Of a stretch of DNA of 64,000 bases, positions 9,816 through 19,661 are shown piece after piece (positions within the stretch are counted from its first letter, which is position 1; each line of letters starts with the position of its first letter). Location: positions 84,207-148,206 of the forward strand of contig NZ_BANR01000016.1 of the NCBI RefSeq assembly GCF_000332975.1, written 5' to 3'. Source of the DNA: Gordonia aichiensis NBRC 108223 (GTDB lineage: Bacteria; Actinomycetota; Actinomycetes; Mycobacteriales; Mycobacteriaceae). The notes beneath the pieces are model-generated. The model saw only the letters and a program-made list of their open reading frames with translations, did not search any database and was not told where the DNA came from. The position numbers and the translations under genes are program-made.

Positions 9816-10152
9816 CCTGGGAACATCGTCTCGCATCCTCATCCCGGCTGCGGGTGTGGCGCGGTCTGGAAATCGTTCAGGGGCTCGGTCCCGCTGCCAG
9901 GGCGCGATCACATGTTCTACCGTTGAGTGTCATCATCGCGTGACTGTTGCGTTGCAGGACGGCATCGAACATATGCGACAAGCGGTTCAGGTGTGACAGG
10001 ATGAGACGCCAGTTACGGATTTTGACTGGTATGAATATTGAGTGACAGTCTGGACGCATAGGCTGTGACTTGCTCGCCCAAACTGAAGACCACGCTTGTA
10101 CGACACAAGCTCGAGACGACCCAGAGCTCGAACGACAATGAGGGGAACCGAC
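9816..10152 (+). other. Intergenic region upstream of wag31
   Basis: A 337-bp non-coding stretch between the yggT-family gene and wag31. It is less GC-rich towards its 3' end. TTGACT (10022-10027) and TTGAGT (10038-10043) resemble -35 hexamers. TAGGCT (10059-10064) lies 15 bp from the second one, so a promoter is plausible but not certain. A palindrome lies at 10094-10110 and the ribosome-binding site GAGGGGA at 10140-10146. Confidence 0.5.
10094..10110. promoter_or_regulatory. Palindrome in the wag31 5' region
   Basis: GCTTGT-ACGAC-ACAAGC is a perfect 6-bp dyad with a 5-bp spacer, 42 bp before the wag31 ATG. It could be an operator or a small hairpin in the leader. No regulator is encoded next to it. 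Confidence 0.4.
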
Positions 10153-10992
10153 ATGCGGCTGACACCAGCTGATGTGCACAACGTCGCGTTCAGCAAACCG
10201 CCGATCGGTAAGCGCGGCTACAACGAGGACGAAGTCGATCAGTTCCTCGACTTTGTCGAAGCAGAGCTCGCTCGGCTGATCGACGAGAACAGCGACCTCA
10301 AACAACGTGTCGAGGAGCTCGAGGGTGAGCTCGCCGACGCCAAATCGGGCAGCAGCGACACGTCGTCGTCTGCGTCCGCCGGCCAGCCGGTCGCCGACGA
10401 CTCCACCCAGGTGTTCGCCGCTGCCGCCACCGAAGTGCAGAGCCCGGCGGCAGCTCCCGCGGCGGCGTTGTCCGACGATGACTCCAACGTCCGCGCCGCA
10501 CGGGTTCTCGCCCTCGCGCAGGACACCGCTGACCGTCTCACCGGTTCTGCGCGCCAGGAGGCGGACACGCTCCTCGCGGATGCTCGTTCGCGTGCCGACG
10601 CGATGGTCTCCGAGGCGCAGACGAAGTCCGACGCCTTGCTCGCCGACTCCCGGCAGCGCTCCGAGGCGATCCTCGCCGACGCGCAGACCCGTTCGGAAGC
10701 TCAGCTCCGTCAGGCGCAGGAACGTGCCGATGCGCTGCAGAGCGACGCCGAGCGCAAGCACAGTGAGATCATGGGCACCATCAATCAGCAGCGTGTCGTC
10801 CTCGAAGGCCGCATCGAGCAGCTCAAGACCTTCGAGCGTGAGTACCGTACCCGCCTGAAGACCTACCTCGAATCTCAGCTCGAAGAGCTGCAGCAGCGCG
10901 GCAGTGCAGCGCCTGTCGAGAGCGGTCGTCCCGATCAGTCGTTCTCGTCGGACCCGGGTAACGGCGGCTTCAGCAGCTATTCGCAGAGCTGA
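10153..10992 (+). CDS. wag31: Wag31/DivIVA, polar growth organiser
   Basis: Wag31 marks negatively curved membrane at the poles and directs apical peptidoglycan synthesis in mycolata; it is essential in mycobacteria. The N-terminal membrane-binding domain [32 protein letters not shown] (residues 1-41) is diagnostic. Two coiled-coil regions follow, at about 40-65 and 115-245, separated by a Ser/Ala-rich linker. Within the second, the repeating pattern [25 protein letters not shown] gives an 11-residue-like periodicity. The start is ATG 10153 with GAGGGGA at 10140-10146; longer in-frame readings upstream are unsupported. 279 aa. Confidence 0.96.
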   Translation: MRLTPADVHNVAFSKPPIGKRGYNEDEVDQFLDFVEAELARLIDENSDLKQRVEELEGELADAKSGSSDTSSSASAGQPVADDSTQVFAAAATEVQSPAAAPAAALSDDDSNVRAARVLALAQDTADRLTGSARQEADTLLADARSRADAMVSEAQTKSDALLADSRQRSEAILADAQTRSEAQLRQAQERADALQSDAERKHSEIMGTINQQRVVLEGRIEQLKTFEREYRTRLKTYLESQLEELQQRGSAAPVESGRPDQSFSSDPGNGGFSSYSQS

Positions 10993-11025
10993 TCGGCATA
11001 CGGCGAAGTCCATTAGGCAGATGAC

Positions 11026-11928
11026 GTGCTGAGTCTGGCGCTTGCGGCCACCCTGGTCGGGTTTGTGCTGCTCATCGTCGGGTTGATCACCGGTACGGTG
11101 TGGCTCGCGGTGGCGTGCATCGTTGTTTGCCTGATCGGTCTCGGGTTCCTCATCGTCGACATCGTCGGCTCAGGGCGTAGGGACGAGTCCGTCCTCGACG
11201 AGGAGTTCGACGGTCGGGGAGACCAGGACGACGATCGGTCGGCAGGTCCTGTGTCCGACCGAGACGGTGATGCCGACGCCGACCTCCGTGGGCCGCCTCC
11301 GCCGAGCGTCCAGCGTGAGCCCGACGCGCCGCCTGCCACCCGACGTGAATCCCCTCCGCAGTCGTCGTGGCAGGGCGTCATCCAACCTCGAGACGGGGTG
11401 TCCGGGTCTGAGGACAGCGCGGAGACAGAGACAGCCGCAGTCCGCGAAGCCGGTGCTCATCCGGCCGGAGGCCAGGCGAACTCACCGCGCGAGGGCAACT
11501 ACGACGACTACCTACGTTCGGTCGGGGGCGACCCCGCAACCGGCGGATTCCGTCGTCCGCAGGCTCCCGGTCAATCCGGACAGGGTCACCCGGCTCCGCC
11601 CACGAGTCCCGCGGGGCCCGGCGCTGCGCACTCGCCCCAGCAGTACCCCGACCGCGGTGAGCCGGTGGGGCAGCAGTGGCCTGGCCGCGGTCCTCTTCCA
11701 GACGCGGGTCCCGACCAGTCGACGCCCCGACAACAGCCGTCCACACCGCAACAGCCGTCCACACCGCAGCAGCCGTCCACACCGCAGCAGCCTCACACAC
11801 CGCAGTCGGGTCCATCCGATGAGCGCCAACCGTCGGATCGGCAGTGGGGCCAGCCAGATCGTGAGACGGGCACTCCCACGGCGCGTTTCGACCCGCTCGA
11901 TCCCAACTGGCGTCCACCACTCGACTGA
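11026..11928 (+). CDS. Membrane protein with Gln/Pro/Thr-rich C-terminal tail
   Basis: Function unknown. Two adjacent hydrophobic segments (about residues 2-22 and 25-48) form a hairpin. They are followed by about 250 hydrophilic residues, mostly Pro, Gln, Gly and acidic, predicted disordered and cytoplasmic. Near the C-terminus the pentapeptide-like unit QQPSTP is repeated four times (DNA about 11728-11805). A short two-helix membrane protein follows wag31 in M. tuberculosis (Rv2144c), and this may be its extended counterpart. The start is GTG 11026, 33 bp after the wag31 stop, so co-transcription with wag31 is likely. 300 aa. Confidence 0.7.
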   Translation: MLSLALAATLVGFVLLIVGLITGTVWLAVACIVVCLIGLGFLIVDIVGSGRRDESVLDEEFDGRGDQDDDRSAGPVSDRDGDADADLRGPPPPSVQREPDAPPATRRESPPQSSWQGVIQPRDGVSGSEDSAETETAAVREAGAHPAGGQANSPREGNYDDYLRSVGGDPATGGFRRPQAPGQSGQGHPAPPTSPAGPGAAHSPQQYPDRGEPVGQQWPGRGPLPDAGPDQSTPRQQPSTPQQPSTPQQPSTPQQPHTPQSGPSDERQPSDRQWGQPDRETGTPTARFDPLDPNWRPPLD

Positions 11929-11988
11929 TCTCGATCGCCGGTTCGGCGTCGCGCGTGGGACGATTCGTGATCGGCTCACCATGATCGC

Positions 11989-11994
11989 TACACT
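11989..11994 (+). promoter_or_regulatory. Candidate -10 hexamer for the ileS leader
   Basis: TACACT matches the actinobacterial -10 consensus and lies about 70 bp before the first structured part of the T-box leader. A weak TTCGTG at 11964-11969 is 19 bp upstream. Prediction only. Confidence 0.35.
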
Positions 11995-12059
11995 GGAACC
12001 GCGACGATCCGGCCATCACCGGGGAGCACCCGGAAGAACGAGATCATGACATCGCAGCG

Positions 12060-12328
12060 CACGTGTCGAGCGTGTCGATGAGAGATCTTCAGTAGAACCG
12101 GGCGGGCGCGGCCCGTCACAGCCGCCGGTCCATTCGGTCTCGAATGCAGACACAGCGGATGCACGTGCATTCGCCTGTGGCAGCACCTTGATCCGAGAGG
12201 ACCCCGAGTGGCATCGGCCCGATCGATGCAAGCGGGGTGGTACCGCGCACTTCTTGTGCGTCCCCGTGCCCAGAGCAGATGCACACGTCCCCACGTGAGG
12301 ACGTGCGAGCCAGGCACGAGGAGCCAGC
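12060..12328 (+). promoter_or_regulatory. T-box riboswitch leader of ileS, probably translational
   Basis: The conserved T-box sequence AGCGGGGTGGTACCGCG is at 12231-12247. Its UGGU would pair with the ACCA end of uncharged tRNA-Ile. Upstream are hairpins expected of such leaders: CATTCG/CGAATG (12131-12146), an interrupted stem CACAG..CTGTG (12151-12179), and GCATCG/CGATGC (12211-12229), the last fitting stem III. The motif AGTA-GAA near 12090 resembles the stem I specifier-loop S-turn; the specifier codon is not resolved. Downstream, CCCCGTGCC (12262-12270) can pair with GGCACGAGG (12313-12321), one mismatch, hiding the GAGGAG ribosome-binding site (12318-12323). A nested hairpin CACGTCC/GGACGTG (12284-12305) would support it. 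This matches the translational T-boxes known for actinobacterial ileS. Confidence 0.88.
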
Positions 12329-15300
12329 GTGAGTGAGAAGTCAGAATCGACAACCCGCGTCTACCCTGTCGTCGACATGACCGGCGGTGCGCGAAGTGGC
12401 GCACCCTCGTTCCCCGACGTCGAACTCACCGTGCTCGATTACTGGAAGACCGACGACACGTTCGCGGCGTCGATCGCCAACAGGGCCGACGCCCCGGAGT
12501 TCGTCTTCTACGACGGCCCGCCGTTCGCGAACGGCCTTCCCCACTACGGTCACCTGCTGACCGGTTACGTGAAGGACCTCGTGCCCCGCTACCAGACGAT
12601 GCGCGGCAAGAAGGTCGAGCGTCGTTTCGGTTGGGACACGCATGGTCTGCCCGCCGAGCTCGAGGCCGAACGTCAGCTCGGGATCACCGACAAGTCGGAG
12701 ATCGAGACGATGGGCGTCGAGAAGTTCAACGACTTCTGCCGCGATTCTGTGCTCCGGTACACGGGAGAGTGGCGCGACTACGTCACGCGACAGGCGCGAT
12801 GGGTCGACTTCGACAACGACTACAAGACCCTCGACATCGATTTCATGGAGTCGGTGATGTGGGCATTCAAACGCTTGTGGGACAAGGGGCTCGTGTACCA
12901 GGGGTACCGCGTGCTGCCGTACTCCTGGTACGAGCAGACGCCGCTGAGCAACCAGGAATCCAAGCTCGACGACGCGTACCGCATGCGACAGGACCCGGCT
13001 GTCACGGTGAGCATGCCGCTCGTCGTCGATTCCGACAACCCGTTGTCGGCGCTCGACGGTGTCAATGCGTTGATCTGGACCACCACGCCGTGGACACTGC
13101 CGTCGAACCTGGCGATCGCCGTCAATCCGGACGTCACCTACGTGCATGTACGTGCGACGGATGGACGGGAGTACCTGCTGGCCGAGCCGTTGCTGGGCAG
13201 CTACGCCAAGGAGATCGTCGATCCCGAGGTCGTCGGCACCTACCAGGGTCGCGATCTGGAGGGCTTGGCGTACACGCCTCCGTTTGACTTCTTCCTCGGG
13301 CATCCTCGTGCGCACCGAGTCCTTCTCGGTGAGTACGTGACGACGGACAGCGGTACCGGAATCGTCCACCTCGCACCGGCTTTCGGTGAGGAGGACATGG
13401 AGCTCTCGACCGCCAACGGGATCGAGGTCGTGCAGCCGCTCGATGCCGGTGGCCGATTCACGTCGCAGGTTGCACCGTACGAGGGCCTCATGGTCTTCGA
13501 CGCCAACGCACCGATCATCAAAGATCTCAAGACCGGCGGTGAGCACGTCCTCGCCGGGCCGGATGGCCACACCGGGCGCATCGTGCGACACGAGACCATC
13601 GAGCACTCCTATCCGCACTCGTGGCGATCGGGAAAGCCGTTGATCTACATGGCGGTTCCGTCGTGGTTCGTGGCGGTCGACCCGATCAAGGACCGCATGA
13701 TCGAGCTGAACAAGCAGATCACCTGGTCGCCCGCGCATATTCGCGACGGTCAGTTCGGCAAGTGGCTCGAGGGTGCACGTGACTGGAACATCAGCCGAAA
13801 CCGGTACTGGGGCGCGCCGATCCCGGTGTGGGTGTCCGACGACCCGGAGTATCCGCGCACCGACGTGTACGGCTCGCTCGATGAACTCGAACGCGACTTC
13901 GGGGTGCGGCCGACCAATCTGCACCGCCCCTACATCGATGAGTTGACCCGCCCCAATCCTGATGATCCGAGCGGGAATTCGACGATGCGTCGCGTGCCCG
14001 AGGTCCTCGACTGCTGGTTCGAGTCGGGGTCGATGCCCTACGCGCAGGTGCACTACCCGTTCGAGAACGCGGAGTGGTTCGACGGGGCGGACGACGGATC
14101 GCGGCCCGCGCACAATCCGGGCGACTTCATCGTCGAGTACAACGGGCAGACCCGTGGTTGGTTCTACAACCTGCACGTGCTCGCGACTGCACTGTTCGAT
14201 CGGCCGGCGTTCCGGACCGTTGCTGCGCATGGCATCGTGCTCGGCGACGACGGTCAGAAGATGTCGAAGTCCAAGCGCAACTATCCCGATGTCAACGAGG
14301 TGTTCGACCGCGACGGAAGCGACGCCATGCGGTGGTTCCTGATGGCGTCGCCGATCCTGCGTGGCGGCAACCTCGTGGTGACGGAGAAGGGAATCCGCGA
14401 GGGTGTGCGGCAGGCGCTCCTGCCGTTGTGGAACGCCTACAGCTTCTTGCAGCTGTATGCCGACAGGCCTGCCACCTGGCGCACCGACTCGTCGAATGTG
14501 CTCGACCGCTACATCCTGGCCAAGCTCGCGGTCACACGGACGGAGATGACCGAGGCTCTCGACGTCTACGACGTCTCCGGGGCGTGCGACGCATTCCGTG
14601 AGTTCGTCGAGTCGCTCACCAACTGGTATGTGCGTCGTTCACGCGCACGCTTCTGGGCGGGGCAGGACGACGATCCGGACGCCTTCGACACGCTCTACAC
14701 GGTGTTGGAGGTCGCGAGTCGGCTTGCCGCGCCGCTGCTTCCGTTGGCGACCGAGGCGATCTGGCGCGGTCTGACCGGTGGACGGTCGGTGCACCTGACC
14801 GATTGGCCGACCAGCGATGAGCTCCCCGCCGACCCGGATCTGGTCGCGGCGATGGACGATGTCCAGGCGGTGTGCTCGACGGCCTCGAGTATCCGCAAGG
14901 CCAACAAGCTGCGCGTGCGACTTCCCCTGCCGCAGTTGACCGTCGCATCGCCGAATGCGCAACGCCTCGCACCGTACACAGCTCTGATCGCGGACGAGAT
15001 GAACGTCAAGTCGGTGGAATTGTCCACGGCAGCAGACCGATACGGTCATGTCGAACTGGCGGTCAATGCGCGGGCAGCGGGGCCGAGGCTCGGCAAGGAC
15101 GTGCAGCGGGTGATCAAGGCCGTCAAGGCTGGCAACTGGAGCGTGCGCACTGCCGACGACGGTACGGAGATCGTCTCGGCCGACGGCATCGATCTCGAAC
15201 CGGGCGAGTACAGCAGGAAACTCGTTGCCGAAGAACCCGATTCGACGGCCGAACTTCCCGGCGGGGGCGGACTGGTCGTCCTCGACACGAGCGTCACCGA

Positions 15301-15565
15301 AGAACTCGAGTCCGAGGGGTGGGCGAAGGATCGTGTGCGTGAGCTGCAGGAGGCACGTCGCGGGTTGGGACTCGACGTATCCGACCGCATCGCGGTGCGT
15401 TTCGTCGTCCCGGCTCAGCGACTCGAGTGGGCCCGCCGTCATGCCGACATGATCGCGGGCGAGGTGCTCGCGACATCGTTCACCGTGGAATCGACCGACG
15501 CCGGTGCAGCGGGCGCGATCGAACTCGGCGATGGCGTGACGGCCGACGTCACGAAGGCCAGCTAG
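12329..15565 (+). CDS. ileS: Isoleucyl-tRNA synthetase, class Ia, eukaryotic-like
   Basis: IleS charges tRNA-Ile and edits misactivated valine. The class I HIGH motif appears as HYGH at residues 72-75 and KMSKS as KMSKSK at 644-649. The connective-peptide editing domain lies between them (about 200-430), and an anticodon-binding domain follows from about 720. 1078 aa is typical of the long, eukaryotic-like IleS type used by actinobacteria, which is associated with intrinsic mupirocin tolerance. GTG 12329 has GAGGAG five bases upstream, inside the T-box sequester stem. It is followed in M. tuberculosis by dinX, as here once a TetR/nitroreductase pair is skipped. Confidence 0.97.
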   Translation: MSEKSESTTRVYPVVDMTGGARSGAPSFPDVELTVLDYWKTDDTFAASIANRADAPEFVFYDGPPFANGLPHYGHLLTGYVKDLVPRYQTMRGKKVERRFGWDTHGLPAELEAERQLGITDKSEIETMGVEKFNDFCRDSVLRYTGEWRDYVTRQARWVDFDNDYKTLDIDFMESVMWAFKRLWDKGLVYQGYRVLPYSWYEQTPLSNQESKLDDAYRMRQDPAVTVSMPLVVDSDNPLSALDGVNALIWTTTPWTLPSNLAIAVNPDVTYVHVRATDGREYLLAEPLLGSYAKEIVDPEVVGTYQGRDLEGLAYTPPFDFFLGHPRAHRVLLGEYVTTDSGTGIVHLAPAFGEEDMELSTANGIEVVQPLDAGGRFTSQVAPYEGLMVFDANAPIIKDLKTGGEHVLAGPDGHTGRIVRHETIEHSYPHSWRSGKPLIYMAVPSWFVAVDPIKDRMIELNKQITWSPAHIRDGQFGKWLEGARDWNISRNRYWGAPIPVWVSDDPEYPRTDVYGSLDELERDFGVRPTNLHRPYIDELTRPNPDDPSGNSTMRRVPEVLDCWFESGSMPYAQVHYPFENAEWFDGADDGSRPAHNPGDFIVEYNGQTRGWFYNLHVLATALFDRPAFRTVAAHGIVLGDDGQKMSKSKRNYPDVNEVFDRDGSDAMRWFLMASPILRGGNLVVTEKGIREGVRQALLPLWNAYSFLQLYADRPATWRTDSSNVLDRYILAKLAVTRTEMTEALDVYDVSGACDAFREFVESLTNWYVRRSRARFWAGQDDDPDAFDTLYTVLEVASRLAAPLLPLATEAIWRGLTGGRSVHLTDWPTSDELPADPDLVAAMDDVQAVCSTASSIRKANKLRVRLPLPQLTVASPNAQRLAPYTALIADEMNVKSVELSTAADRYGHVELAVNARAAGPRLGKDVQRVIKAVKAGNWSVRTADDGTEIVSADGIDLEPGEYSRKLVAEEPDSTAELPGGGGLVVLDTSVTEELESEGWAKDRVRELQEARRGLGLDVSDRIAVRFVVPAQRLEWARRHADMIAGEVLATSFTVESTDAGAAGAIELGDGVTADVTKAS

Positions 15566-15619
15566 CTTCGCTGGCTAGCTCCGCCGGCTCGCCGCCCCGA
15601 TCGGCTTCCGGCGCCGATC
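15557..15619. terminator. Hairpins between convergent ileS and tetR
   Basis: Two stems occur in tandem: GCCAGC/GCTGGC (15557-15575, over the ileS stop codon) and GATCGGC/GCCGATC (15599-15619). Neither has a T-run, but their place between convergent genes fits a bidirectional terminator. Confidence 0.45.
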
Positions 15620-15658
15620 ACCGCAATGTCGGTCGGCGCCGGATGTGGCTGCGCGGGA

Positions 15659-16357
15659 TCACTCCTCGAACAGCGTCGACAACACGGCGTCCACCTGCGC
15701 TGCAAACAATGCGTCCGGGTGGGTGAAGGTGTCCGTGCCGTACTGTCCGAAGACCTCGAGACTGATACCGCCGATCGTGGTGGCCCACAGTGTCATGGCG
15801 CGCACCATCACCGAATCGGGGAGTGTGCAGCCGAATTCGTCGCGGATGGCGTCGATGTCGGCGGACAGGGGCGGTAGCCGAGGGTCGACCGTCTGGTCGT
15901 CGCGGAGTGCGCCTGCGCGCCATGCCGCATCGAACTCTGCGAGTAGGCGGCCGATCACACGTGTTCCCGGGGCAACGGTGCGCTCCGCGGGCGCCGCATA
16001 GCCCGGGACGGGGCTGCCGTACAGCAGCGCCCACCGCGCAGGATCCGCTGCGGCCCAGGCCCGCGCGGCCGACAGCGCTGCGGTCAGCCTGGTGCGGATG
16101 TCCGAGCCCGCGGCGTCCGCCGCCTCGTCGACGGTGTCGGCGAGGTCGGTGTAGCCCTCGACCAACAGCAGGGTGAGCAGTTCGTCGCGGCTCGGAACGT
16201 ATCGGTAGACCGCGGAGGAGACGACCCCCAGTTCCCTGGCGATCGCTCGTAACGACAGCCCTGCCGCACCGTGGGTGCGGAGATGTTCGCGGCCGAGGCG
16301 GGTGATCTCCGCCCGCATGGCCGCCCGGTTGTCCGCGCGTGTTCTCGCAGCTCTCAT
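15659..16357 (-). CDS. TetR-family repressor divergent from a nitroreductase gene
   Basis: The N-terminal helix-turn-helix (about residues 15-60) contains GAAGLSLRAIARELGV and AVYRYVPSRDELL, standard TetR recognition-helix features. The C-terminal ligand domain (about 80-225), with WALLYGSPVPGY, resembles the TetR_C group with broad-ligand pockets. 232 aa from ATG 16357; ATG 16318 is a possible later start. The intergenic region to the divergent deazaflavin-nitroreductase gene holds two related palindromes. The repressor therefore probably controls both itself and that gene. The ligand is unknown. Confidence 0.85.
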   Translation of the reverse strand: MRAARTRADNRAAMRAEITRLGREHLRTHGAAGLSLRAIARELGVVSSAVYRYVPSRDELLTLLLVEGYTDLADTVDEAADAAGSDIRTRLTAALSAARAWAAADPARWALLYGSPVPGYAAPAERTVAPGTRVIGRLLAEFDAAWRAGALRDDQTVDPRLPPLSADIDAIRDEFGCTLPDSVMVRAMTLWATTIGGISLEVFGQYGTDTFTHPDALFAAQVDAVLSTLFEE

Positions 16358-16377
16358 GCTCCCAGTGTGTCACGACC

Positions 16378-16392
16378 GAGAGCGGTGCTCTT
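16378..16392. promoter_or_regulatory. TetR operator site 1 (proximal to tetR)
   Basis: GAGAGC-GGT-GCTCTT is a dyad with one mismatch, 21-35 bp upstream of the tetR ATG. It matches the core of site 2. The site centres are 51 bp apart, about five helical turns. Confidence 0.6.
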
Positions 16393-16424
16393 GCGCGAGT
16401 GGGTCCCGGCGTGGATACTCGTCA

Positions 16425-16447
16425 TTTCGAGAGCAGTGCTCTCGAAA
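16425..16447. promoter_or_regulatory. TetR operator site 2 (proximal to nitroreductase)
   Basis: TTTCGAGAGC-AGT-GCTCTCGAAA is a perfect 10-bp inverted repeat with a 3-bp centre, ending 19 bp before ATG 16467. It lies just downstream of a TATACT-like element (GGATACTC, about 16413-16420), so bound repressor would block transcription. Confidence 0.7.
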
Positions 16448-16466
16448 ATTTACGACGGGAGCCACC

Positions 16467-16907
16467 ATGAACACCCACTACCGCGCCCCGGAGGGGATCG
16501 AAGCCACACTCAACATCGCCGTACGTTGGTTGGCCGACCACGGCGTGAACCTCGCGGGCGCACACACACTGACCGTCACCCGGCGCACGAGCGGTACACC
16601 GCAACGTCTTCCGGTCAATCCCGTCACCCTCGACGGGAACGAGTACCTCGTCGCCATCCGAGGCAACACACAGTGGGTACGCAATGCGCGAGTGGCAGGG
16701 AGAGGGGAACTCCGCCGAGGACGTCGGCGCCGCACGGTGACGTTCACCGAGGTGGAGTCCGCGGCACGCGCGAGAGTGATCCGTACCTACCTCGATCGCT
16801 GGGGATGGGAGGTCGGGCGCTTCCTCCCCGAGGAGCTGGCCGCCGACGCGACGATAGAAGAACTCGCGGATCGGGCAGATGAGATCCCCGTCTTTCTCCT
16901 CGGCTGA
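16467..16907 (+). CDS. Deazaflavin (F420)-dependent nitroreductase family protein
   Basis: The protein belongs to the Ddn/DUF385 split beta-barrel family, whose members bind F420 or other flavins. The family pattern is visible in VTRRTSGTPQRLPVNPV, followed by EYLVAIRGNTQWVRNARVAG, where the WVRNxRxxG motif contacts the cofactor. It is shorter and more basic in the middle (GELRRGRRRRTV) than membrane-associated Ddn. 146 aa. ATG 16467 has GGGAG 5-6 bases upstream. Divergent tetR and a perfect operator directly upstream suggest induction by a xenobiotic or quinone-like compound; the substrate is unknown. Confidence 0.8.
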   Translation: MNTHYRAPEGIEATLNIAVRWLADHGVNLAGAHTLTVTRRTSGTPQRLPVNPVTLDGNEYLVAIRGNTQWVRNARVAGRGELRRGRRRRTVTFTEVESAARARVIRTYLDRWGWEVGRFLPEELAADATIEELADRADEIPVFLLG

Positions 16908-16930
16908 TCGGGTATGCCTAGGCTTGCGGT

Positions 16931-18337
16931 GTGTCGACCATGTCCTCCTCGTCTCCCGACGGCGAGCGCAGTACCCGATGGGTGATGCATCTGGACATGG
17001 ACGCCTTCTTCGCCTCGGTGGAGCAACTGACACGGCCCACACTCGCGGGACGTCCGGTACTCGTCGGCGGAACCGGAGGCCGTGGCGTCGTTGCCGGAGC
17101 CAGCTACGCCGCACGGCGTTTCGGTGCGCAGTCGGCGATGCCCATGCACCAGGCGCGCCGACTCGTCGGAGCAGGGGCAGTGGTTCTGCCGCCACGAGGT
17201 TCGCTATACCGCGTGGTCAGCGGCAAGATCTTCGCCATCGTCCGCGAGGCGGTGCCGGTGATCGAAATGCTCTCGTTCGACGAGGCATTCGCCGAGCCTG
17301 CTGATCTCATCGGCGCCTCAGCCGCCGATGCGGAGGCCTTCGCACAGGAGATCCGCGGGCGCATCGCCGACGCTGTCGGTCTGGCCGCGTCCGTCGGGTT
17401 CGGGAGTGGCAAACAGATAGCGAAGATCGCGTCGGGGATGGCCAAACCCGACGGGGTCATGGTCATTCCGCCCAGCAGGGAACTCGACTTCCTCCACACG
17501 CTGCCGGTGCGCAAACTGTGGGGGATAGGCCCGGTGTCGGGAGAGCGGCTGGCGCGCCTGGGAATCGACACGATCGGTGATCTCGCCGCGATGTCGGAGG
17601 TCGAGGTCGCCTCGGTGCTGGGTTCCAGCGTCGGACCCGCGCTGCATATGCTCGCGCGCGGACACGACGACCGGCCCGTCACCGAACGAGCAGCGGCCAA
17701 ACAGATCAGTGCGGAATCGACCTTTGCGCGCGACATCGTCGACCTCGCCGGGCTGCGGCCGGCAATCGAGAAATCGGCGGCCGACGCACACCGCAGACTA
17801 CTCGCCGACGGGCGCGGTGCGCGCACCGTCGTACTGAAACTCAAGCGCGCAGACATGTCGATTCTCACCCGCTCGACGACGCTGCCCGCTGCGACCACCG
17901 ATCTGGAAACCCTCACGTCGATGGCCCGGCGACTCGCCATCGACCCTCACACTGTCGGCCCCATTCGCCTTGTCGGAGTGGGATTCTCGGGGCTGTCGGC
18001 GGTAGAGCAGTATGCGCTCTTCGGCGACGCGGACGTCGCGCCGCCCACCGACGCCGACCCCGAGAACGCCACGGTCATCGACACCGCACCGAGCGCCGAC
18101 GGATTCGACCGTGGCGGTGCAGCCTCTGGCGGCGACGGCTGGGCCACCGGCGCCGACGTGGTGCATCCAGAATTCGGCCACGGCTGGGTTCAGGGCAGCG
18201 GCCACGGCGTGGTGACCGTGCGATTCGAAACGCGCGCAACAGGACCCGGTATCGCACGGACATTCGCCGGCGACGACGGCGCGCTACGACGGGGCGATCC
18301 GCTCGACAGTCTCGCGTGGCCGGACATCTCCGGGTGA
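16931..18337 (+). CDS. dinB: DNA polymerase IV (Y family, DinB/DinX type)
   Basis: A low-fidelity translesion polymerase. Catalytic motifs are present: [13 protein letters not shown] (about residues 20-32, metal-binding Asp residues) and SFDEAF (about 116-121). The helix-hairpin-helix region [17 protein letters not shown] and the little-finger domain follow. The last ~100 residues (after about 365) form a C-terminal extension seen in mycobacterial DinB1/DinX, with [19 protein letters not shown], a small beta-barrel-like motif. 468 aa from GTG 16931; ATG 16940 is an alternative. It shares the ileS-dinX-ansA order with M. tuberculosis. No convincing SOS box is visible upstream. Confidence 0.93.
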   Translation: MSTMSSSSPDGERSTRWVMHLDMDAFFASVEQLTRPTLAGRPVLVGGTGGRGVVAGASYAARRFGAQSAMPMHQARRLVGAGAVVLPPRGSLYRVVSGKIFAIVREAVPVIEMLSFDEAFAEPADLIGASAADAEAFAQEIRGRIADAVGLAASVGFGSGKQIAKIASGMAKPDGVMVIPPSRELDFLHTLPVRKLWGIGPVSGERLARLGIDTIGDLAAMSEVEVASVLGSSVGPALHMLARGHDDRPVTERAAAKQISAESTFARDIVDLAGLRPAIEKSAADAHRRLLADGRGARTVVLKLKRADMSILTRSTTLPAATTDLETLTSMARRLAIDPHTVGPIRLVGVGFSGLSAVEQYALFGDADVAPPTDADPENATVIDTAPSADGFDRGGAASGGDGWATGADVVHPEFGHGWVQGSGHGVVTVRFETRATGPGIARTFAGDDGALRRGDPLDSLAWPDISG

Positions 18338-18419
18338 GCGCAGCGCAAGGCCGAACGACACCGAACGCGGGGGTGGCACGAGATCTGCCGCCCGATACCG
18401 CGTTGTCAGAGATCAGGTC

Positions 18420-19373
18420 TCATGCTCCAGCCGGCTCGGAGCGACGGAAGAAGTCGGCGACGTCGTCGGCGTCGTGTCCGGTGGAGAGCAGCGCGATCAG
18501 GGCCATCCGAGCCTGCGGCGCACGCAGCCATCTCGACACCACCGCGCCCGCACGTTCGAGGTCGACGGCTCCGCCGCCACCGCCATAGGTGGGCACCACC
18601 TGGCCATGGGGTACTCGTGTGGTGACGACGACGGCCACTCCCGCGCGGCGGGCGGCGACAACCTCGGCGGTGATGTCGGGGTGGGTGTTGCCCGAACCCG
18701 TTGCGGCGAGCACGATTCCCGCCGCACGCTGCGCGACGGCAGCGGCGATGATCCCTGCGGCGACCCCTGGGTACAACGCGTAGGTGTCGACTCGGGCCAG
18801 GCGTTCGGGCAGGGTGTCGACGACAAGGGGCCGCGGCAGCGCCTCATGAACGGTGTCGAAGGCCTCGATCGCGGTGGTCGAGGCCTTGAATGCGCCTCGG
18901 GCACCCAGCACGCGTCCACCCAATGCCAGCAGGACGCCGCGAGCCCGGTTCGCAGGATCGGCAGCCACGTCGAGGGCCGCCGCGATGTTCGCGGGTCCGT
19001 CGGCGTCGGGGGTATCCGCCGGGTACTGGGCGCCGGTGAACACGACGGGCCGCGGATCGTCGGCGGCGAGGTCGACCAGAAAAGCCGTCTCCTCCATGGT
19101 GTCAGTGCCGTGTGTGACGACGACCCCGGTCAGGTCGGGATCGGCGAGCGCCGCCATGACCGCGCGCACCACCTGGGCCTGTTGGGAGACCGTGATCGCC
19201 GAGCTGTCCACCGACATGAGGTCGATCGCGTCGATCGCGGGGGCGGGCGTCGCGGGCGTCGACGCCTCGGCGAGGAGTTGGGACGCGGTCAGGACCGGGA
19301 CCGCTCCGTCTGCGCTCTGCCGAGCGGCGACCGTGCCGCCCGTGGTGATCAGCGCGATTCGCGGTTGCGTCAT
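18420..19373 (-). CDS. ansA: L-asparaginase (type I/II fold)
   Basis: Hydrolyses asparagine to aspartate and ammonia. Both catalytic threonine motifs are present: TTGGTVAARQ near the N-terminus (about residues 10-19) and VTHGTDTMEETAFLVDL (about 87-103). The conserved GAQYPADTPDADGP-type substrate loop and GSGNTHPD near residue 222 complete the family pattern. 317 aa. No signal peptide, so cytoplasmic. It is convergent with dinB, as ansA is with dinX in M. tuberculosis. Ammonia and aspartate released could feed the NAD pathway encoded 40 kb away, but nothing here shows a regulatory link. Confidence 0.9.
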   Translation of the reverse strand: MTQPRIALITTGGTVAARQSADGAVPVLTASQLLAEASTPATPAPAIDAIDLMSVDSSAITVSQQAQVVRAVMAALADPDLTGVVVTHGTDTMEETAFLVDLAADDPRPVVFTGAQYPADTPDADGPANIAAALDVAADPANRARGVLLALGGRVLGARGAFKASTTAIEAFDTVHEALPRPLVVDTLPERLARVDTYALYPGVAAGIIAAAVAQRAAGIVLAATGSGNTHPDITAEVVAARRAGVAVVVTTRVPHGQVVPTYGGGGGAVDLERAGAVVSRWLRAPQARMALIALLSTGHDADDVADFFRRSEPAGA

Positions 19374-19661
19374 GCCAGACAGCGTCCCCGGAACCGATGT
19401 CGGACGTCAACCGTTTCACCGGTCGGCACTGCTCGTGAGACCACCCACGAGACCAGCAGTGCTCATCGACGATCGTCAGCGGTGTGCCCTCTCGGCGGGT
19501 ACTTGTCGTTGGGCGGAGTCGATGTGTTTGGCATAGTGGTGGGAGCTTTTGGCCACGGGGGTGGTGCGGTGACCGGTGAACGGTTCGCCAACAGCGCACG
19601 ACCGCGCGAACCGACCTCCGCCGAGAACTCTCATCGTCGACGTTGAATGTGAGGAAGATCC

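Noticed and set aside
12341..14230. 629-codon minus-strand frame inside ileS
   Set aside because: Fully antisense to catalytic parts of IleS; composition is that of a codon shadow.
18474..19646. 390-codon plus-strand frame opposite the asparaginase gene
   Set aside because: Antisense to intact catalytic motifs; Gly/Arg/Asp-rich with no recognisable domain.
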